The notes beneath the pieces are model-generated. The model saw only the letters and a program-made list of their open reading frames with translations. It ran no database searches and was not told the DNA's origin. A stretch of 64,000 nucleotides of DNA from Bryopsis sp. KO-2023. Taxonomy: Eukaryota > Chlorophyta > Ulvophyceae > Bryopsidales > Bryopsidaceae. Shown piece by piece: positions 22,338-35,618 of this stretch; within the stretch, counting starts at the first letter, position 1; each line of letters begins with the position of its first letter. The translations under genes were made by a program, and so were the position numbers. The DNA lies in the NCBI GenBank assembly GCA_030272585.1, contig BSYQ01000008.1, positions 496,001 through 560,000 of the forward strand, written 5' to 3'.

Positions 22338-23582
22338 GAGGAAAACAAGCTTTGCATTGTGGGGTGTACGCACGGATGTTTGTAAGTGTGGGCTCCATGC
22401 AGTCCAGATCTGTGTTTCTTTTTTCTTGTTTGGGGATTTGGCTGGGTAACGAGATGTTTCTGGGTTCTAACTCCACCCAAGTTAGGTGGATGCGTTCAGC
22501 ATTGGCCAGGTGGTGATGACTGTCGGTTTGGCATTTTGAAACAAAAAGGTTGATAAAACAAGAGTTGATATAAAGAGGTGAGGACAGCGGTTTTCTGTCT
22601 TAGTTTCGGTGTGTAAAAGCATTGATCAAAAGATCATCCAGTATATCTTTATAAATGTATATTGGAATTTTTGTGTGAAATTGATTGCTGGGAAAGAAAA
22701 GTACTGCCAATCCCCCTTTTAGCCGGCCTGCTTTTTGTTATATGAAAATGCAAGGTGGTATGATTTTGATTTTGCATGGAGGGGTGATGGATGTCAATAC
22801 GTGGGAGCTGAGAAAGGTTATCCTCAACGTTGTGATGCTGTTCAAAATCTCAATTGTTTCAATTCAGAACAGAGGAAAAAACAAACAGCATCTTATTTCT
22901 GTTTGTAATTTGAATGACGTTTTGTCCACGAACCATGAAGCTGAGCATCCAATATTGGCTTTTCACAAGTGCGTTCCAAAAACAGTGAACAAGTTCAGCA
23001 ATCAAACAACCTGGTACGACCTTTCAAGTGGAAAAGAAAGGCAAACAGGAGCTTTTACTACAAGTCCAATAAAAAAAACAAAAAATAAAATAAAGCAAAT
23101 CAAGCAGGGCCCAATTCTGGCAACAGTCGAAGTGTTTATCCTTGGACTAGAAACAAAAGAACAGCAGGTTTTCCTTGGAAAACTTGAACCTAAAAAAAAA
23201 TCCACAGAAATTAATTTAAATTAATTTTTTTCTACACAGAGACCTCTCCAAAAGAAAAGATGGGGGGGAAAGAATGACAAAGAAAAGGAAAAAAGCTCGG
23301 CTGTGTTTGGTCCATGTTGGAAACATGTTTTTTTTTTTCCCCTGAAAGAAAGCATCGAAATTGAAGTAGTCTATTTGAAAACGATCCAAATTTTTTCTCA
23401 TCTAAAATACGAATCGGATGGCCATCATGTCCAATAGAAAGGACCTGTTTTTTCTGCTCCAAATCAGTTTTTTTTGACAAAATTTCAAGAAAGCAAGCCC
23501 CAAACATCACTTGACCAGTTCATTCCATTCGTAAGAAACAAATCCACAGCTTCTCATCACCAGAGTCGATCTGGCCGAGCGG
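22338..23582. other. 3' spacer with one long uncharacterised open frame
   Basis: This lies between the convergent LOTUS gene and the secreted-protein gene. A 179-codon + strand frame (22685-23224) has mixed composition but begins at a non-ATG codon, ends in low-complexity Lys/Ile-rich sequence and resembles no family I know. I treat it as probably non-coding; a real single-exon gene cannot be excluded. Confidence 0.35.
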
Positions 23583-24636
23583 TCAGCCGCAATTTGCGTT
23601 CACTGCATTGGTCCATTCAAAACCGAGGTCTACAGGATTCTGGCAATTGGCGGCTTCTTGATCGAGCAACAGCAGATCTGCACAGATGGACTCTCCAAAA
23701 AGCACCTCCTGAGAAGCAGCGGCGCGGCAGAATCCCCTGTGGAGTTCTTCGCAGGTAGCTTCCAGCACTCCAAGCAATTCTGGAAACCAGAAATTGAAAA
23801 AAAGAAAAAAGAAAGAAAGAAAGACAGTAGGCACCTCAATCGTTTCGGCTAGATTATGATATCGGTGCTTGATTGATATTCATACACAGCAAAACACATT
23901 CTATGTATTTGCTGTGGGTTTTTTTCATTTGGAATGCTTGTGTGGGGTTGGTTCACAGCAAAACTGAAATCGGCACAGCACCTGTTTATATAAATATTAA
24001 AAAAAAAACAGAAACAAGCTGCACATACCAGTTTGTTTGCAATCCATTCTCATAGGTTTTTTTTTTGTCAGCATTTGAAAAACAAAAAGAAAAGAAACGA
24101 TCTCATTTTTTAGAAGAAAAAGGCGCTTTCCGAGACGAAACCTTGAAAAAAAAAGAGAAAAAGGAACAAAAAAAAAGAGGTCAGGCAGAACTTACGCTCT
24201 TGCTGCCCTCGTTTGCGAATGTCCTCCATAATTTTCTGCACGTCGTTCTTAGCCAAATTTTGTGGGACCTCTTGCGGCATCTCAGAACCTGGATCGCATT
24301 TTTGGATAAAGTCTCGGCAGGCGTTGTTGGACGCCAGCGCGCCGATAGCACTCCCTCTGCGCTCGCATTTGTCCAAAACCTCGTCTTCTGCGAGAACGCT
24401 CTCTGCGCATCGTGCAGAAACCAGACGGCGTTACTTTGCCACTCGATCGTCACAGAAAAACAAACACCTGCGAATCGATTTTCGATCGCTCGCAAGCAAT
24501 ACGTTTCTTAAGTCAGAAACCCGATCGGTTCTGGGCGGCTGGTAATCCAACACTCACGTCCAGCTGCTGGAGCTGACCAGACAGCCAGGAGCATCCACAC
24601 CACCGCCAAAGTTGTATATGCGTGTTTCGAGTCCAT
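23583..24636 (-). CDS. small secreted cysteine-containing protein, unrecognised
   Basis: Model of 153 aa in three exons: 24636-24558, 24402-24196 and 23758-23583. Both junctions are phase 1 and fit. The first exon is a textbook signal peptide: a short polar start, then LAVVWMLLAVWSAPAAG with an Ala-x-Ala/Gly cleavage site. The mature part is acidic, with about seven Cys. It has KCERRGSAIG, ACRDFIQKCDPG, a helical Lys/Arg-rich NDVQKIMEDIRKRG stretch, then TCEELHRGFCRAAAS and ESICADLLLLDQEAANCQNP, ending NANCG. The Cys spacing suggests disulphide-bonded helices, but I do not recognise the family. The + strand is also open across exon 3; the signal peptide and the two phase-consistent junctions favour the minus strand. 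No lipid-anchor or transmembrane segment is seen. Confidence 0.7.
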
Positions 24637-25524
24637 CTTCCAGATACCACACCGCTCGCAACTCGAGAAAGAACAACGATCGCCGCCGATCAGCGCTGCC
24701 GCGTGCAGAGAATCCCCCCTTCTTCCCCAATCATTGGCGTCCGAGGAGCACAATCCAACCTTGGCACTGCTTGGCCCATCTCCGTCAGCCCCTTGAGCAT
24801 CAGAGTTGATGCTCGTGACTTGCACACTTTTTTCTTGTAATGGCAGTTTTGCCGGATTTCAGCAGTTGATCTCATATTCCTTGGTTTCTCTTTTCTTATG
24901 GGGGAGGGAGCTCATGTGAGGGGGAAAAAAAGAAAGTGCATGACAGTTGTTTTGCTATTCTGGTGGTGGCTGATGTGGGAATGAATGTATTGCTGTTCGC
25001 TTGTGGAAAATCTCTTGGGGAAAAAAACGAACTGTGTAAAATACTGGGACTGGTATGATCTAGTTGTATAACACCCAAGGCTACCACTGCTCCGATTTCG
25101 TTTCGACCCCTGTTGCTTTCAACAAATGTTGAATCTGTTGATTATATTTTCCTTGGAGACAATATCGATCACAAGGGAGCAACAATGTATCCGCAGGCAC
25201 ACTCCACATTCACTTGGACAATCTCTCCATTTTCAATATAAAGACAACTCAATATCTGAAAAAGAACATAAAAACACCCAGGCACTGGTGCTCCCAAATT
25301 TCCTTCCAGTTCAGTCATCCTTTTTTTTCCATCTGAGCTGCTGCTAATTTCTGTAAAAGTGTTTGGCAACTATCTCAAGAATTTTCACTCCATTCTTTCC
25401 CATTTCTCTTTCAACCCTCACAAAAACATTCCCTCTTCAAAGGATTCATTCCTTTTTTTCACATTCTTGTGCCACATTTTTTTTAAATTTCATATTGGGG
25501 TAATAACCATATGAAGCCAATCCC

Positions 25525-28500
25525 CCCCACCCCCATCACATGCTCCCCCTTTTCCCTCTTCGTTTTGGGGCCCAGCTTCCTTCTTTAGGGCCACCAGCCA
25601 AGGGACCCCTCGCCCAACCAACACCCAGGCTTCAAACTCTGTCTTCATCTTCTTTGTCTTGGTCTTCCTTCCGGCACCTGGTTATTTTGAGGGGGCAAGG
25701 GGGCATTTTCAATGAAGAAAAATACCCCCCTGCCCCCGGACAACACAGATGTGTTAATAGATTGTTGCTTAAAATGCCATTACATGAAATTTCACAATAC
25801 AACAAAAAAGAAGTGGATCCCACCGAGAAAAGAAAGCGATGTATGAAAACTGCGAACCAAAAAAACAAACTTACCATGGATTCTTGCCGAGTCCCCAAGT
25901 GTGGTCTTCATGCTCCTAGCTTGAGGGTGTGGGGAGAATGAGGGGCCCACTCGACTGGCAGCCCCGCTGGACCCCACTCTTTATCCTGCGGGGGAGCGGG
26001 GGTGGGGGCCACCAGAATTCTAAAATTCTAAAAAACCCAATCTGCCAAGTGCCGTGCTCATCAGTCCCTTCCAAACTTTCCTTTTCCTCTCCTGAGAAAA
26101 GTAAGCCGTGTTTGATGACAATCTGTTCTGTCAAGTTGAGGTGAATCCTGGTCTGGAACCAAAGCTGATCGTTCGAGTTTCTTTTTGGGATATTTTTTCT
26201 CCCTCCGACTGTGGCTTTTCCTACTTTCGCATCTGGAAACTTCATCCCCCCCCAAAAACAAATCCCTTCTTTTTTCTTTTTTTTTCCAGAAGGGAGTGAA
26301 TCCTCGCACTAGGCACTTGGCATCTAAACTTGTCCAGCACATACATCCCTGATGCGTTTCACCAAACAATGTTTATAAACAAGACTAAGACTAATTAGTC
26401 TTGACCCGTTAACCATCCCTTCCCATTCACTAAATGGGCAGGTGTCATCATCATCCTATGCCTTTGGAAAAAAAAACAACACCAGATAGATCTCCAGCAA
26501 CCAGTCTCCGGAGTGGTTCAAAAAATGACTGGACTCTCTAGGAAAAGAAAGCAGAAAAAAAAGTCAACAAAGATACATACACCAGGTAGAAAAAAAAGGG
26601 GAGACAGAATTCTTTTCTTGGCCCTCCAAGAATGCTATGGGTTTGAATCAGCGAACAAAAATTACAGGTTTGGGTAGGGGGCATTTTTGCAGCCATGCGG
26701 GAAATCACCTGAACATGAGGTGATCATCATCATCAGGCTGTTGGCACTCAAAAGCTTTTCTGGTTGATTTCCGGAACCAGAACGACTCCCCAAAAAATAT
26801 CCTCCATTTCCTGTTCACAACCAACCAAAGAATCTTCAGCCCATTTTAAAGGAACGTTTTCACATATGATCCACAGAAATTCTTTTTTGGCAATTGAAAA
26901 GGGAGTGAAATTATATAAAAAAAAAGTAGACAGCCAAACAAATGACCTGACCTCACCCCCGGTCACACGGTGTCACACTTTTTACAATTTAAAGCAGTAT
27001 TTTCTGGGGAATCTCTGTTGCGAGTTTTCGGCATTTACCACGTGACCGTCCAGAGGGTGCATGAGATTTAGATGTGTCGAGCAGTCCATTTTGCTTTCGC
27101 TGAAAATAGCCGGAGGTAAATGGTAAATTCCTCCAACATGAGTCAAAAAAGCACGTCTCGCCAGTGCGGCAGTGCCATGGCTGGAACAACACACACATCA
27201 TACTCAATCCATCTGCGCACCTTTGGAAAATAATTGTTTTGTTCAAAGGATTGCTTGTTTCCCCTCAGAAAAGATGGAGAAGAAAAATATAGGCAAACCA
27301 CCAGTTTTGAATGATAAGGTCATTTCATCCGAAGCCTCAGAAAGATAATAGGTTATAACCATGTGAAATTGATTTCACTTCTCTATGGACAAAGCAATCG
27401 CCACAGAAAAAACTTCCAACATTTTTTTTCGCCCTCTTCGTGTTCCAAGAGGAGGAAATGTGTTGTTTGAATTTACCGTATGAAGCAGCCACGAAATGCT
27501 TTCCATTGCTCCTCCCATTTTTGTAGCGCCAACTTTTAAGCATTTGGTTCCCACGATGCACAAAAACCTGAACAAAAAGTGTCATTACAAACAAGAGATT
27601 AGTAATGACTCACATCCAACTGTTGATGCATGCATATATTCCTGACTTTTTCACAATTCAACGTTGAAAAATTGATCTAATTCAGCAATGCAATGCGAAC
27701 CACCACCAAATCCATTTTCACCACCCAGTTTTGAACCCCCCCAACAGTTATGTTTTTGAAACATGTCAAATACTTCGAAACCTGAAAAATACATCCTGCA
27801 GAAGTCACCAAAAAAAAATAATAATAATAATAATAATAATAAGCAAAATATCTGCCAACCGAAAGAGAAACAACAAAACACCATTATATCCTGCTTTATT
27901 ATATTAGTTTTGATACAGAAATGTTGATGATCGTACCAGCATCACTTGTTATGAAGTCCTTCCTAATATTATGGAATCAATGGCAATCATCTCATCAGCC
28001 CAACCGAAATCTTGTGGAAACTTAAAATCCCCTGTTCAAAACAAATCAATATTCAATGAAACGGCACTTCCAATTCAACAAAAAAACATTTATCCATATC
28101 GAAAAAAAAAGAAAAGATAAGCAACTGAATAGATGGGCACATGGAGTCGGTCGCTTTCAAACTCATGGTACCATCAACCAGTTTTTATTGCCAGCATCAC
28201 ATTGAAAATCTTTCAAGTGTCCCAAAACAATATAATGATTCTTGAGGCAACCATCATTGAGGAGTTTTATCAGAGCAGCACAACGGCTGCCCATTCATTG
28301 CCCACCCCCCAAAAGAAAAAAAACTCACTCTCGCACTCAATTCTTACCTTTTCTAAATAAATTCATTGTTGTCATCTCAACCAATCTGAAATTAACTGAT
28401 GTGAAATCTCCTTTCCACAGCTATCCATGCCATCCATGAATTTTTCACCACTCAGGTGGTTTTTTTTCTTTCGATCACAAGCCGCAAAGAGACCTTATTT

Positions 28501-28670
28501 TGAGGAGAAAATCCCCCCTCATTTCCCCCAACCAACAAACATTTCTGGCTACTTATATCACCATCAATCTTTTGCCCTTTTGGTTTCCACCTCAAGTTGA
28601 CCAAATGTGCTGTTCCTTTTTTTCCCTTCTTCCCCTTGTCTTTTATAATTGAAAAAATACATTAATTCCC
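25525..28670. repeat. tandem unit copy 1
   Basis: The longest copy (~3.15 kb). It alone has an (ATA)n microsatellite at about 27818-27842. The donor at the end of the conserved DAGTIINISVSK exon-like block is lost here (CT|AATATA instead of CTG|GTATG in copy 3). Confidence 0.75.
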
Positions 28671-31600
28671 GAACCCCCCCCCCCCACCCCCATCGCGTGC
28701 TCCCCCTTTTCCCCTTCGTTTTGGGGCCCAGCTTCCTTCTTTAGGGCCACCAGCCAAGGGACCCCTCGCCCAACCAACACCCGGGCTTCAATCTTGGTCA
28801 GTGATCTCTCTCTTCGCTTCTTTTCTGTGGGCACCTAATTATTATTAGGGGGCAAGGGGGCATTTTCAAGGAAGAAAAATACCCCCCCGCCCCCGGACAA
28901 CACAAGTGTGTCAGTAGATTGTTGTTCAACACTTGACTAGAAGAAAGTTCTTAATAGAACAAAAAAGAGATTAAACACACGAGAAAAGAAAGCAATACAT
29001 CAAAGATGACCAAAGCAGAAACTTACCTTAGACTCCTGTGGAAATTTGGTGGGGCACTCTAACTGAGTCCCCCAAGTGTGATGCTCTGGCTGGCTCTGGG
29101 CTTGAGGGTGTGGAGGAGAATGAGGGGCCCACTCGACTGGCAGCCCCGCTGGACCCCGCCCTTCATCCTGCGGGGGAGCGGGGGTGGGGGGCACTACTGA
29201 TAAAAGAAAACAAAAAGAAAAAAACCACCACCACCTGCCAAGTGCCATGCTCATCACTTCCTTCGAAAATTTTCCTTTTTCTCTCCTGAAAAAAGTAAGC
29301 CTTGTTTGATAGAAACAAGGCTATCCTGTAATATTGAAACCAAAGCTGAAAATTCAAGTTCCTTTTTTTAGATTTTTTTTTTCTCCATCCACACGTGGCT
29401 TTCCCTACTATTGCATCTGAAAACTTGATCCAAATAAAAAAAGCAGCCCTCTATTCACTCTCTCTTAAAGTCCTCGCAATGGGCACTTGGCATCTAAATT
29501 CGTCCAACACATACATCCCTTGCTTTTTTTCAAAATTTCCTCAGATGTGTTTCATCAAACACTGTTTAGTCTTGACCCGTTAACCATCACTTCCCATTCA
29601 CTAAATGGGCAGGTGCCATCATCATCCTATGCCTTTGGAAAAAAAAAACAACACCAGATAGATATCCAGCGATTACTCTGGAATGGTTCCAAAAATGACC
29701 GGACTCTCTGGGAAAAGAAAGCAGAAAAAAAAAGTCAACAAAAATACACACAACAGGTGCAAAACTGTCTTTTTGAGTGATGATGTGGGATGGAATGAGG
29801 GGGCGCAAAAATTGAATGTTCGGCACCATGTGTGCACAGGGGAGGGGGCATTTTCGCAGCTATGCTGGTAAGTACCTGAACATTCTGAAATCCGGCAGCT
29901 CTTTCTTCGATGAAAAAAACGGTCGATTGGATGATGGAGGCTGTTAGCACGGTTCTCTAATGCATATTCTCCATTTCTCCTGCTCACAACACGGCAAAGA
30001 ATCTTCAGCCCATTGTCTGGGAACATTTTTACGTGTGATCCACAAAAATTCTATTTGGCGATTGAAAAGGGTGATAAATTTTATTTTTTTTGTAATTTGA
30101 AGCAGTTTTACTGCAGAATCTCTGTTGCGAGTTTTCGGCATTTACCACGTCATCCTCCAGAGGGTGGGTGAGATCTAGATGTGTTTAGTAGTCCATTCTG
30201 CTTTCGATGAAAATAGCTGGAGGTAAATGGTAAATTCCTCCAACATGAGTCAAAAAAGCACGTATCGCCAGTGGGGCAATGCCATGGCTGGAACAACACA
30301 CACATCATACTCAATCCATCTGCGCACGTTTGGAAAATAATGTGTTCAATGGATTTCTCGAAGAAAGCAAACAATGCAAACAGTTTTTTGCATGTTTGAA
30401 CAACGAGATAATTCCATCCAAATCCCTGAGACATTTTTAGAGAGGGTGGGTCCTTTTAACTATATGAAATTGATTTCGGAATGTGGCATCCACATCTCCA
30501 TGGATAAACACAGAAAAACAACGCATGAAGATTATTTTCGCGAGAGGGGAAAATTTGATGTTTGAACTTACCATGTGAAGCAGCCATAGTTTGCTTTCCA
30601 TGGCTCCTCCCATTTTCCCACCACCAACTATTTAGCATTTGTTTTCCAGCATGAAAAACCTGAACAAAAAGTTAAAACAAGATATGAGTATTGGCACACA
30701 TCCAACTGTTGATGCTTGCATAGATTCCTGACTTTTTCACAATTCAACATTAACAAATTGATCCAATTCAGCAATGCAACGCAAATCACCACTAAATCCA
30801 TTTTCACCGCCCAGTGTTGAAGCCCCCAGCAGTTAAGTTTTTGAAACTTATCAAATATTTCGAAGAAACAAAAATACATCCTGCAGAAGTCACCAAAAAA
30901 GCAAAATATCTGCCACCCGAAAGAGAAACATCAAATTGCCATTATTTTTTATAAAACCAGTTTTGATACAGAAATGTTGATGATCGTACCAGCATCACTT
31001 GTTATGAAGTCCTTCCTAATATAATGGAATCATATTAGGCAATCATCACATCAGCCCAACAATAATCTTGTGGAAACTTAAAATCCCCTGTTCGAAACAA
31101 ATCAGTTCCAATTCAACAAGAACACTTATCCATATAAAATAAATAAAAAAGAAACACCTGAATGAGATCAACACACGGAGTCGGTTGCTAGATCTTGTTG
31201 CCAGCAGCACATTGAAAATCCCTCAAGTGTTCCAAAAACATATACTGATTCTGAAGGAAACCATCATTGAGGGTTTTATCAGAGCAACACAACTGCTGCC
31301 AGTCATCCCCCCCCCCCCCAAAAAAAAAACCTTCAGCCCCTTGCCCAATTCTTACCTTTATTTCATAAATCCAATGCTGTCATCTCAATCAATCCCGAAG
31401 TAACTGGTGCAAAAGTTCCTCTCCACAGTTATCCAGGCAATCCATGAATTGATTGCCACCCAAATCCTTTTTCTTGTTCCATCACAAGGCGCAGAAAGAC
31501 ATTTTTTTGGGAAAAAATCCACCCTCATTTCCCTCAACCAACAAACATTTCTGGCTACTGATATCATAATTTTTCTTTCCCTTCTTGCTTTCCACCAAAC

Positions 31601-33560
31601 GTTGTTCAAACATCAAGTTCCTTTTAATACCTTATCTCCCTTTCTTTACTTTTCTTGATTGAAAAAATATATAAATTCCCCAACCCCCCCCCACCCCCAT
31701 CACATGCTCCCCCCTTTCCCCTTCGTTTTGGGGCCCAGCTTCCTTCTTTAGGGCCACCAGCCAAGGGACCCCTCGCCCAACACCCGGGCTTCAATCTTGG
31801 TCTCTTTGCTTGTCTTGGTCTTTCTGTGGGCACCAAATTATTATTAGGGGGCAAGGGGGCATTTTCAATGAAGAAAAAATACCCCCCTGCCCCCGGAGAA
31901 TTCAGATTTTGTCAGTAGATTGTCCAACTTAACTAGAAGAAAGTTCTTAATAAAACAAAAAAGTTATACAACACCGAGAAAAGCAAGCAATACATCAAAA
32001 ATGACCAAAGCAGGAAAAAAAGCTTACCATAAATTCTTCTGGATTTTTGGTGGGGCACTCTAACTGAGTCCCCCAAGTGTGATGCTCTGGCTGGCTCTGG
32101 GCTCGAGGGTGTGGAGAATGAGGGGCCCACTCGACTGGCAGCCCCGCTGGACCCCGCCCTTCATCCTGCGGGGGAGCGGGGGTGGGGGCCACCAGAATTC
32201 TAGAATTCTAAAAGGAAAAAAAAAAAACACCACCACCCACCAAGTGCCATGCTCATCACTCCCTCCGAAAAATTTCTAATTAATTTAATTTTTTTTTGAT
32301 GTGTTTCATCAAACACTGTTTAGTCTTGACCCGTTAACCATCACTTCCCATTCACTAAATGGGCAGGAGCCATCATCATCCTATGCCTTTGGAAAAAAAA
32401 ACAACACCAAATAGATATCCAGCAATTACTCTGGAATGGTTCCAAAAATGACCGGACTCTCTGGGAAAAGAAAGCAGAAAAAGAAGTCAACAAAAATACA
32501 CACAACAGGTGCAAAAAAAAAAGGTGAAGATAAAACTGTCTGTTTTGGCAGAATTCTCTTCTTGACACTGTAAGAATGATGTGGGATGGTGTAAGGCAAG
32601 AAAATCGATTGTTTGGCGCCATATGCACAGGGAGGAGGGGTAATTTTTCCAGCTATGTGGGAAATTACCTGCGATAAGAACGGCTAGGAGATTTTGGAAT
32701 CCAGCAGTTTTTTTTTTGGATCTGTGCTAGCCTGTTGGCACTCAGAAACTTCTGGTTGTTTTCTAGAGAACAGCTCCCCAGAACATATTCTCCATTAATC
32801 CTGCTCACAACACAACAAAGAATCGTCAGCCCATTGTCCAGGAGTATTTTTTTTTTGATCCACACAAACTATTTTGCTGTTGAAGAGGGTTGTAAAACTT
32901 TAAAATAAAAAAAAAAAGCCAGACGTCTGACTCGACCTCACCCCCGGTCACACGGTGTCACACTTTTTACAATTTGAACCAGTATTTTTCTGGGGAATCC
33001 TTTGCGAGTTTTCGACATTTACCACGCGATCCTCCAGAGAGTGCATGAAATCTAGATGTGTTGAGCAGTCCATTCTGCTTTCGATGAAAATAGCCGGAGG
33101 TAAATGGTTGCTCCTCCCATTTCGCACCACCAACTACTCAGATCTGTTTCTCAGCATGCACAAAAACCTGAACAAAAAGTTAAAACAAGATATGAGTATT
33201 GGCACACATCCAACTGTTGATGCTTACATAGATTCCTAAATTCTTCACAATTCAACATTAACAAATCGATCCAATTCAGAGCAAACCACCACTAAATCCA
33301 TTTTCACCACCCAGTTTTGAAGCCCCCAGCAGATATGTTTTTTGAAACTTGTCAAATCTTTCGAAGAAACAAAAAAAAAATCCTTCAGAAGTCACCAAAA
33401 ATGCCGAATATCTGCCACCCAAGAGGAACATGAAATTGCCATTATTTTTAATCATACCAGTTTTGATACAGAAATGTTGATGATCGTACCAGCATCACTT
33501 GTTATGAAGTCCTTCCTAATATTATGGAATCATATTAGGCAATCATTTCATCAGCCCAAC
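26950..33560 (-). other. exon-like blocks conserved between tandem units
   Basis: On the minus strand several short blocks with plausible splice borders recur in each unit. One has KDFITSDAGTIINISVSKL (27980-27925, 31033-30978 and 33533-33478), essentially identical in all copies. One has GNQMLKSW...NGRS (27560-27472, 30650-30562). One has HLPPAIF.ES.MD...THL ending at a GTG|GTAAATG donor near 27040, 30145 and 33027. One ends VEWAPHSPPHPQAQ with a GTAAG donor near 25875, 29033, 32030 and 34600. Reading frames are not all kept, so these are either degenerate copies of a multi-exon gene or repeated exons of one large gene. No family is recognised. Confidence 0.4.
28671..31680. repeat. tandem unit copy 2
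   Basis: About 3.0 kb. It keeps all the exon-like blocks seen in copy 1 but lacks the GACCTCACCCCCGGTCACAC stretch shared by copies 1 and 3 (near 26948 and 32934). This mosaic distribution suggests a deletion here or exchange between copies. Confidence 0.75.
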
Positions 33561-34250
33561 AATAATCTTGTGGAAACTTAAAATCCCCTGTTCGAAACAA
33601 ATCAGCTCCAATTCAATCCAACAGTAGTTCCAATTCAACAAAAACATTCACCCATATCAAACAAAAAAATAAGATAAGCAACTGAATGAGATCCACACAC
33701 GGAGTCGGTCGCTTTTGAACTCATGACACCATCAACCAGTTCTTATTGCCAGCAGCACATATTGAAAATCTTCCAAGTGTCCAAAAAAAATATAACGATT
33801 CTTGAGGCAACTGTCATTGTGGAGTTTTATCAGAGCAGCACAACTGCTGCCCATTCATTGACTACCTCCCCCAAAACAAAACACAACACAAAAAAGCCTT
33901 CAGCCCTGTGCCCAATTCTTACCTTTTTTTATCAATCCATTGTTGTCGTCTCAACCAATCTGAAATTAACTGCTGTGGAATTTCCTTTTCACAGTTATCT
34001 AGGCAATCCATGAATTTTTCACCACCCAAAACCTTTTTCTTTTTTGATCACAAGGCGCAGAAAGACATTTTTTGGGGAAAAATCCACCCTCATTTCCCTC
34101 AACCAACGAACATTTCTGGCTACTGATATCATCATTTTTCTTTTCCTTCTTGCTTTCCACCAAAAGTTGTTCAAACATCAAGTTCCTTTTTATACCTTCT
34201 CTCCCTTTCTTTACTTTTCTTGATTGAAAAAATATATAAATTCCCCAACC
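31681..34250. repeat. tandem unit copy 3
   Basis: About 2.57 kb. Near 33110 a deletion fuses the block containing NGRS directly to the HLPPAIFIES block, which are separated by an intron-like stretch in copies 1 and 2. The remainder follows the same order. Confidence 0.75.
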
Positions 34251-34850
34251 CCCCCCCACCCCCATCACATGCTCCCCCCTTTCCCCTTCGTTTTGGGGCC
34301 CAGCTTCCTTCTTTAGGGCCACCAGCCAAGGGACCCCTCGCCCAACACCCGGGCTTCAATCTTGGTCTCTTTGCTTGTCTTGGTCTTTCTGTGGGCACCT
34401 AATTATTATTAGGGGGCAAGGGGGCATTTTCAATGAAGAAAAAATACCCCCCTGCCCCCGGACAACACAGATGTGTAAGTAAAATGTTATTTAAGACTTA
34501 ACAATAAGAAAGTTCTTAATAAAACAAAAAAGTCATACAACCAACTGAGAAAAGAAAACAATACATCAAAAATAACCAAAGCAGAAAAAAACTTACCATA
34601 AATTCTTTTGGATTTTTGGTGGGGCACTCTAACTGAGTCCCCCAAGTGTGGTCTTGATGCTCTTGGGCTTGAGGGTGTGGAGGAGAATGAGGGGCCCACT
34701 CGACTGGCAGCCCTGCTGGACCCCGCCCTTTATCCTTATGGGGAGCGGGGGTGGGGGGCACTACTGATAAAAAACAAAAAGAAAAAATACATATTCCGTA
34801 CATATTCTGCCAAGTGCTCGTCACTTCCTCAGACTTTTCTTCCTTATTAA
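34251..34850. repeat. tandem unit copy 4 (partial)
   Basis: Only the first ~600 bp of the unit is present, from the CCCCACCCCC/GGGGCCCAGC segment to just past the CTCGACTGGCAGCCC segment. Unique sequence then begins. Confidence 0.75.
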
Positions 34851-35618
34851 ATATCCATAGGAGTGTTTTTTGAGAAAGGAAATCTCAATAAAACTCTGCC
34901 CACTTGTCCCACAAGCAAGGATATGAAAATGGAAGCGATTGATCCAACCTTGACGGATAGACAACCGCCAACGTCCAAGATTGGGGAAAATTCGATTCCC
35001 ACCAACACTTGATTTGATTCACCACGACAGGGTTCGCCACTTGCGAGGGCTTGGCCTTGATCTTAGATTAATTTTGCATTGCTCAGGGTCTGACTTTTTT
35101 CTTGAGAAACATCCTTTGATTGAAATAAGTCATTACACGCGAGAACAAAACGATTAATTTTTGTTGGATGATTGATTTTGCACGCAAACAGGCTTTGTTT
35201 GAAAAAAAACCACATTGATTTGGGCTTTGTTTGAAAAAGAACCACATTGAGTTGGACTGCTCCCACAACAATGGGCAATCCTTATTGAAACTGCTTCTTG
35301 GAGATACTGGTTGCAAATGCCCCGAAATAAACTTGAAAACAAGGAGGGATTGATTAGTTGAACGGTTCAACTTGAACCAAGCCCAACAAACTTTCTAAGG
35401 AGATCACACTTTGTTGAGAAGAGATCACACGTTGAAGCAACAGCCCTCCATTGTTGAGATGGATGTTGGAGCAAAAGAATATAGGACCTTTTGCCAATTG
35501 TCTCCCCCCCCACTTTTTTGCAGCAATAGAACCTCTTGGCAGAAATTATTTTGGCTCCGCTTGCATTAATGACGTCTTCCATGTCAGCCAGCCTGTACCA
35601 TTCTTTCTGGCTTTCTTC

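Larger units (their letters stand above)
25525..34850. repeat. ~3 kb unit in tandem: three copies plus a partial fourth
   Basis: Landmark sequences recur in the same order and orientation. The CGTTTTGGGGCCCAGCTTCC segment begins near 25561, 28715, 31723 and 34289. The AGGGGCCCACTCGACTGGCA segment begins near 25941, 29123, 32121 and 34690. GATGATCGTACCAGCATCAC begins near 27926, 30979 and 33479. Spacing falls from about 3.15 kb to 3.0 kb to 2.5 kb through internal deletions, and small indels and homopolymer changes are scattered through all copies. The array therefore looks like direct duplications of different ages, with the last copy cut off near 34850. Exon-like blocks on the minus strand are better conserved than the rest. 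No terminal repeats, transposase or reverse transcriptase were recognised. Confidence 0.88.

Noticed and set aside
22685..23224. 179-codon + strand open frame as a gene
   Set aside because: No ATG at the start, Lys/Ile-rich low-complexity end, no family resemblance and no splice support.
23560..23600. tRNA A-box-like TGGCCGAGCGGT
   Set aside because: No B-box at the right distance, and the stretch overlaps the stop and last codons of the secreted-protein exon.
23570..23758. + strand coding exon (DLAERSAAICVHC...)
   Set aside because: The minus strand gives a stop-terminated exon that joins in phase to two others with a signal peptide; the + reading has no partner exons.
25525..34850. LTR or LINE retrotransposon array
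   Set aside because: No reverse transcriptase, integrase, LTR ends or poly(A)-tailed insertion structure were recognised; copies are directly adjacent in tandem.
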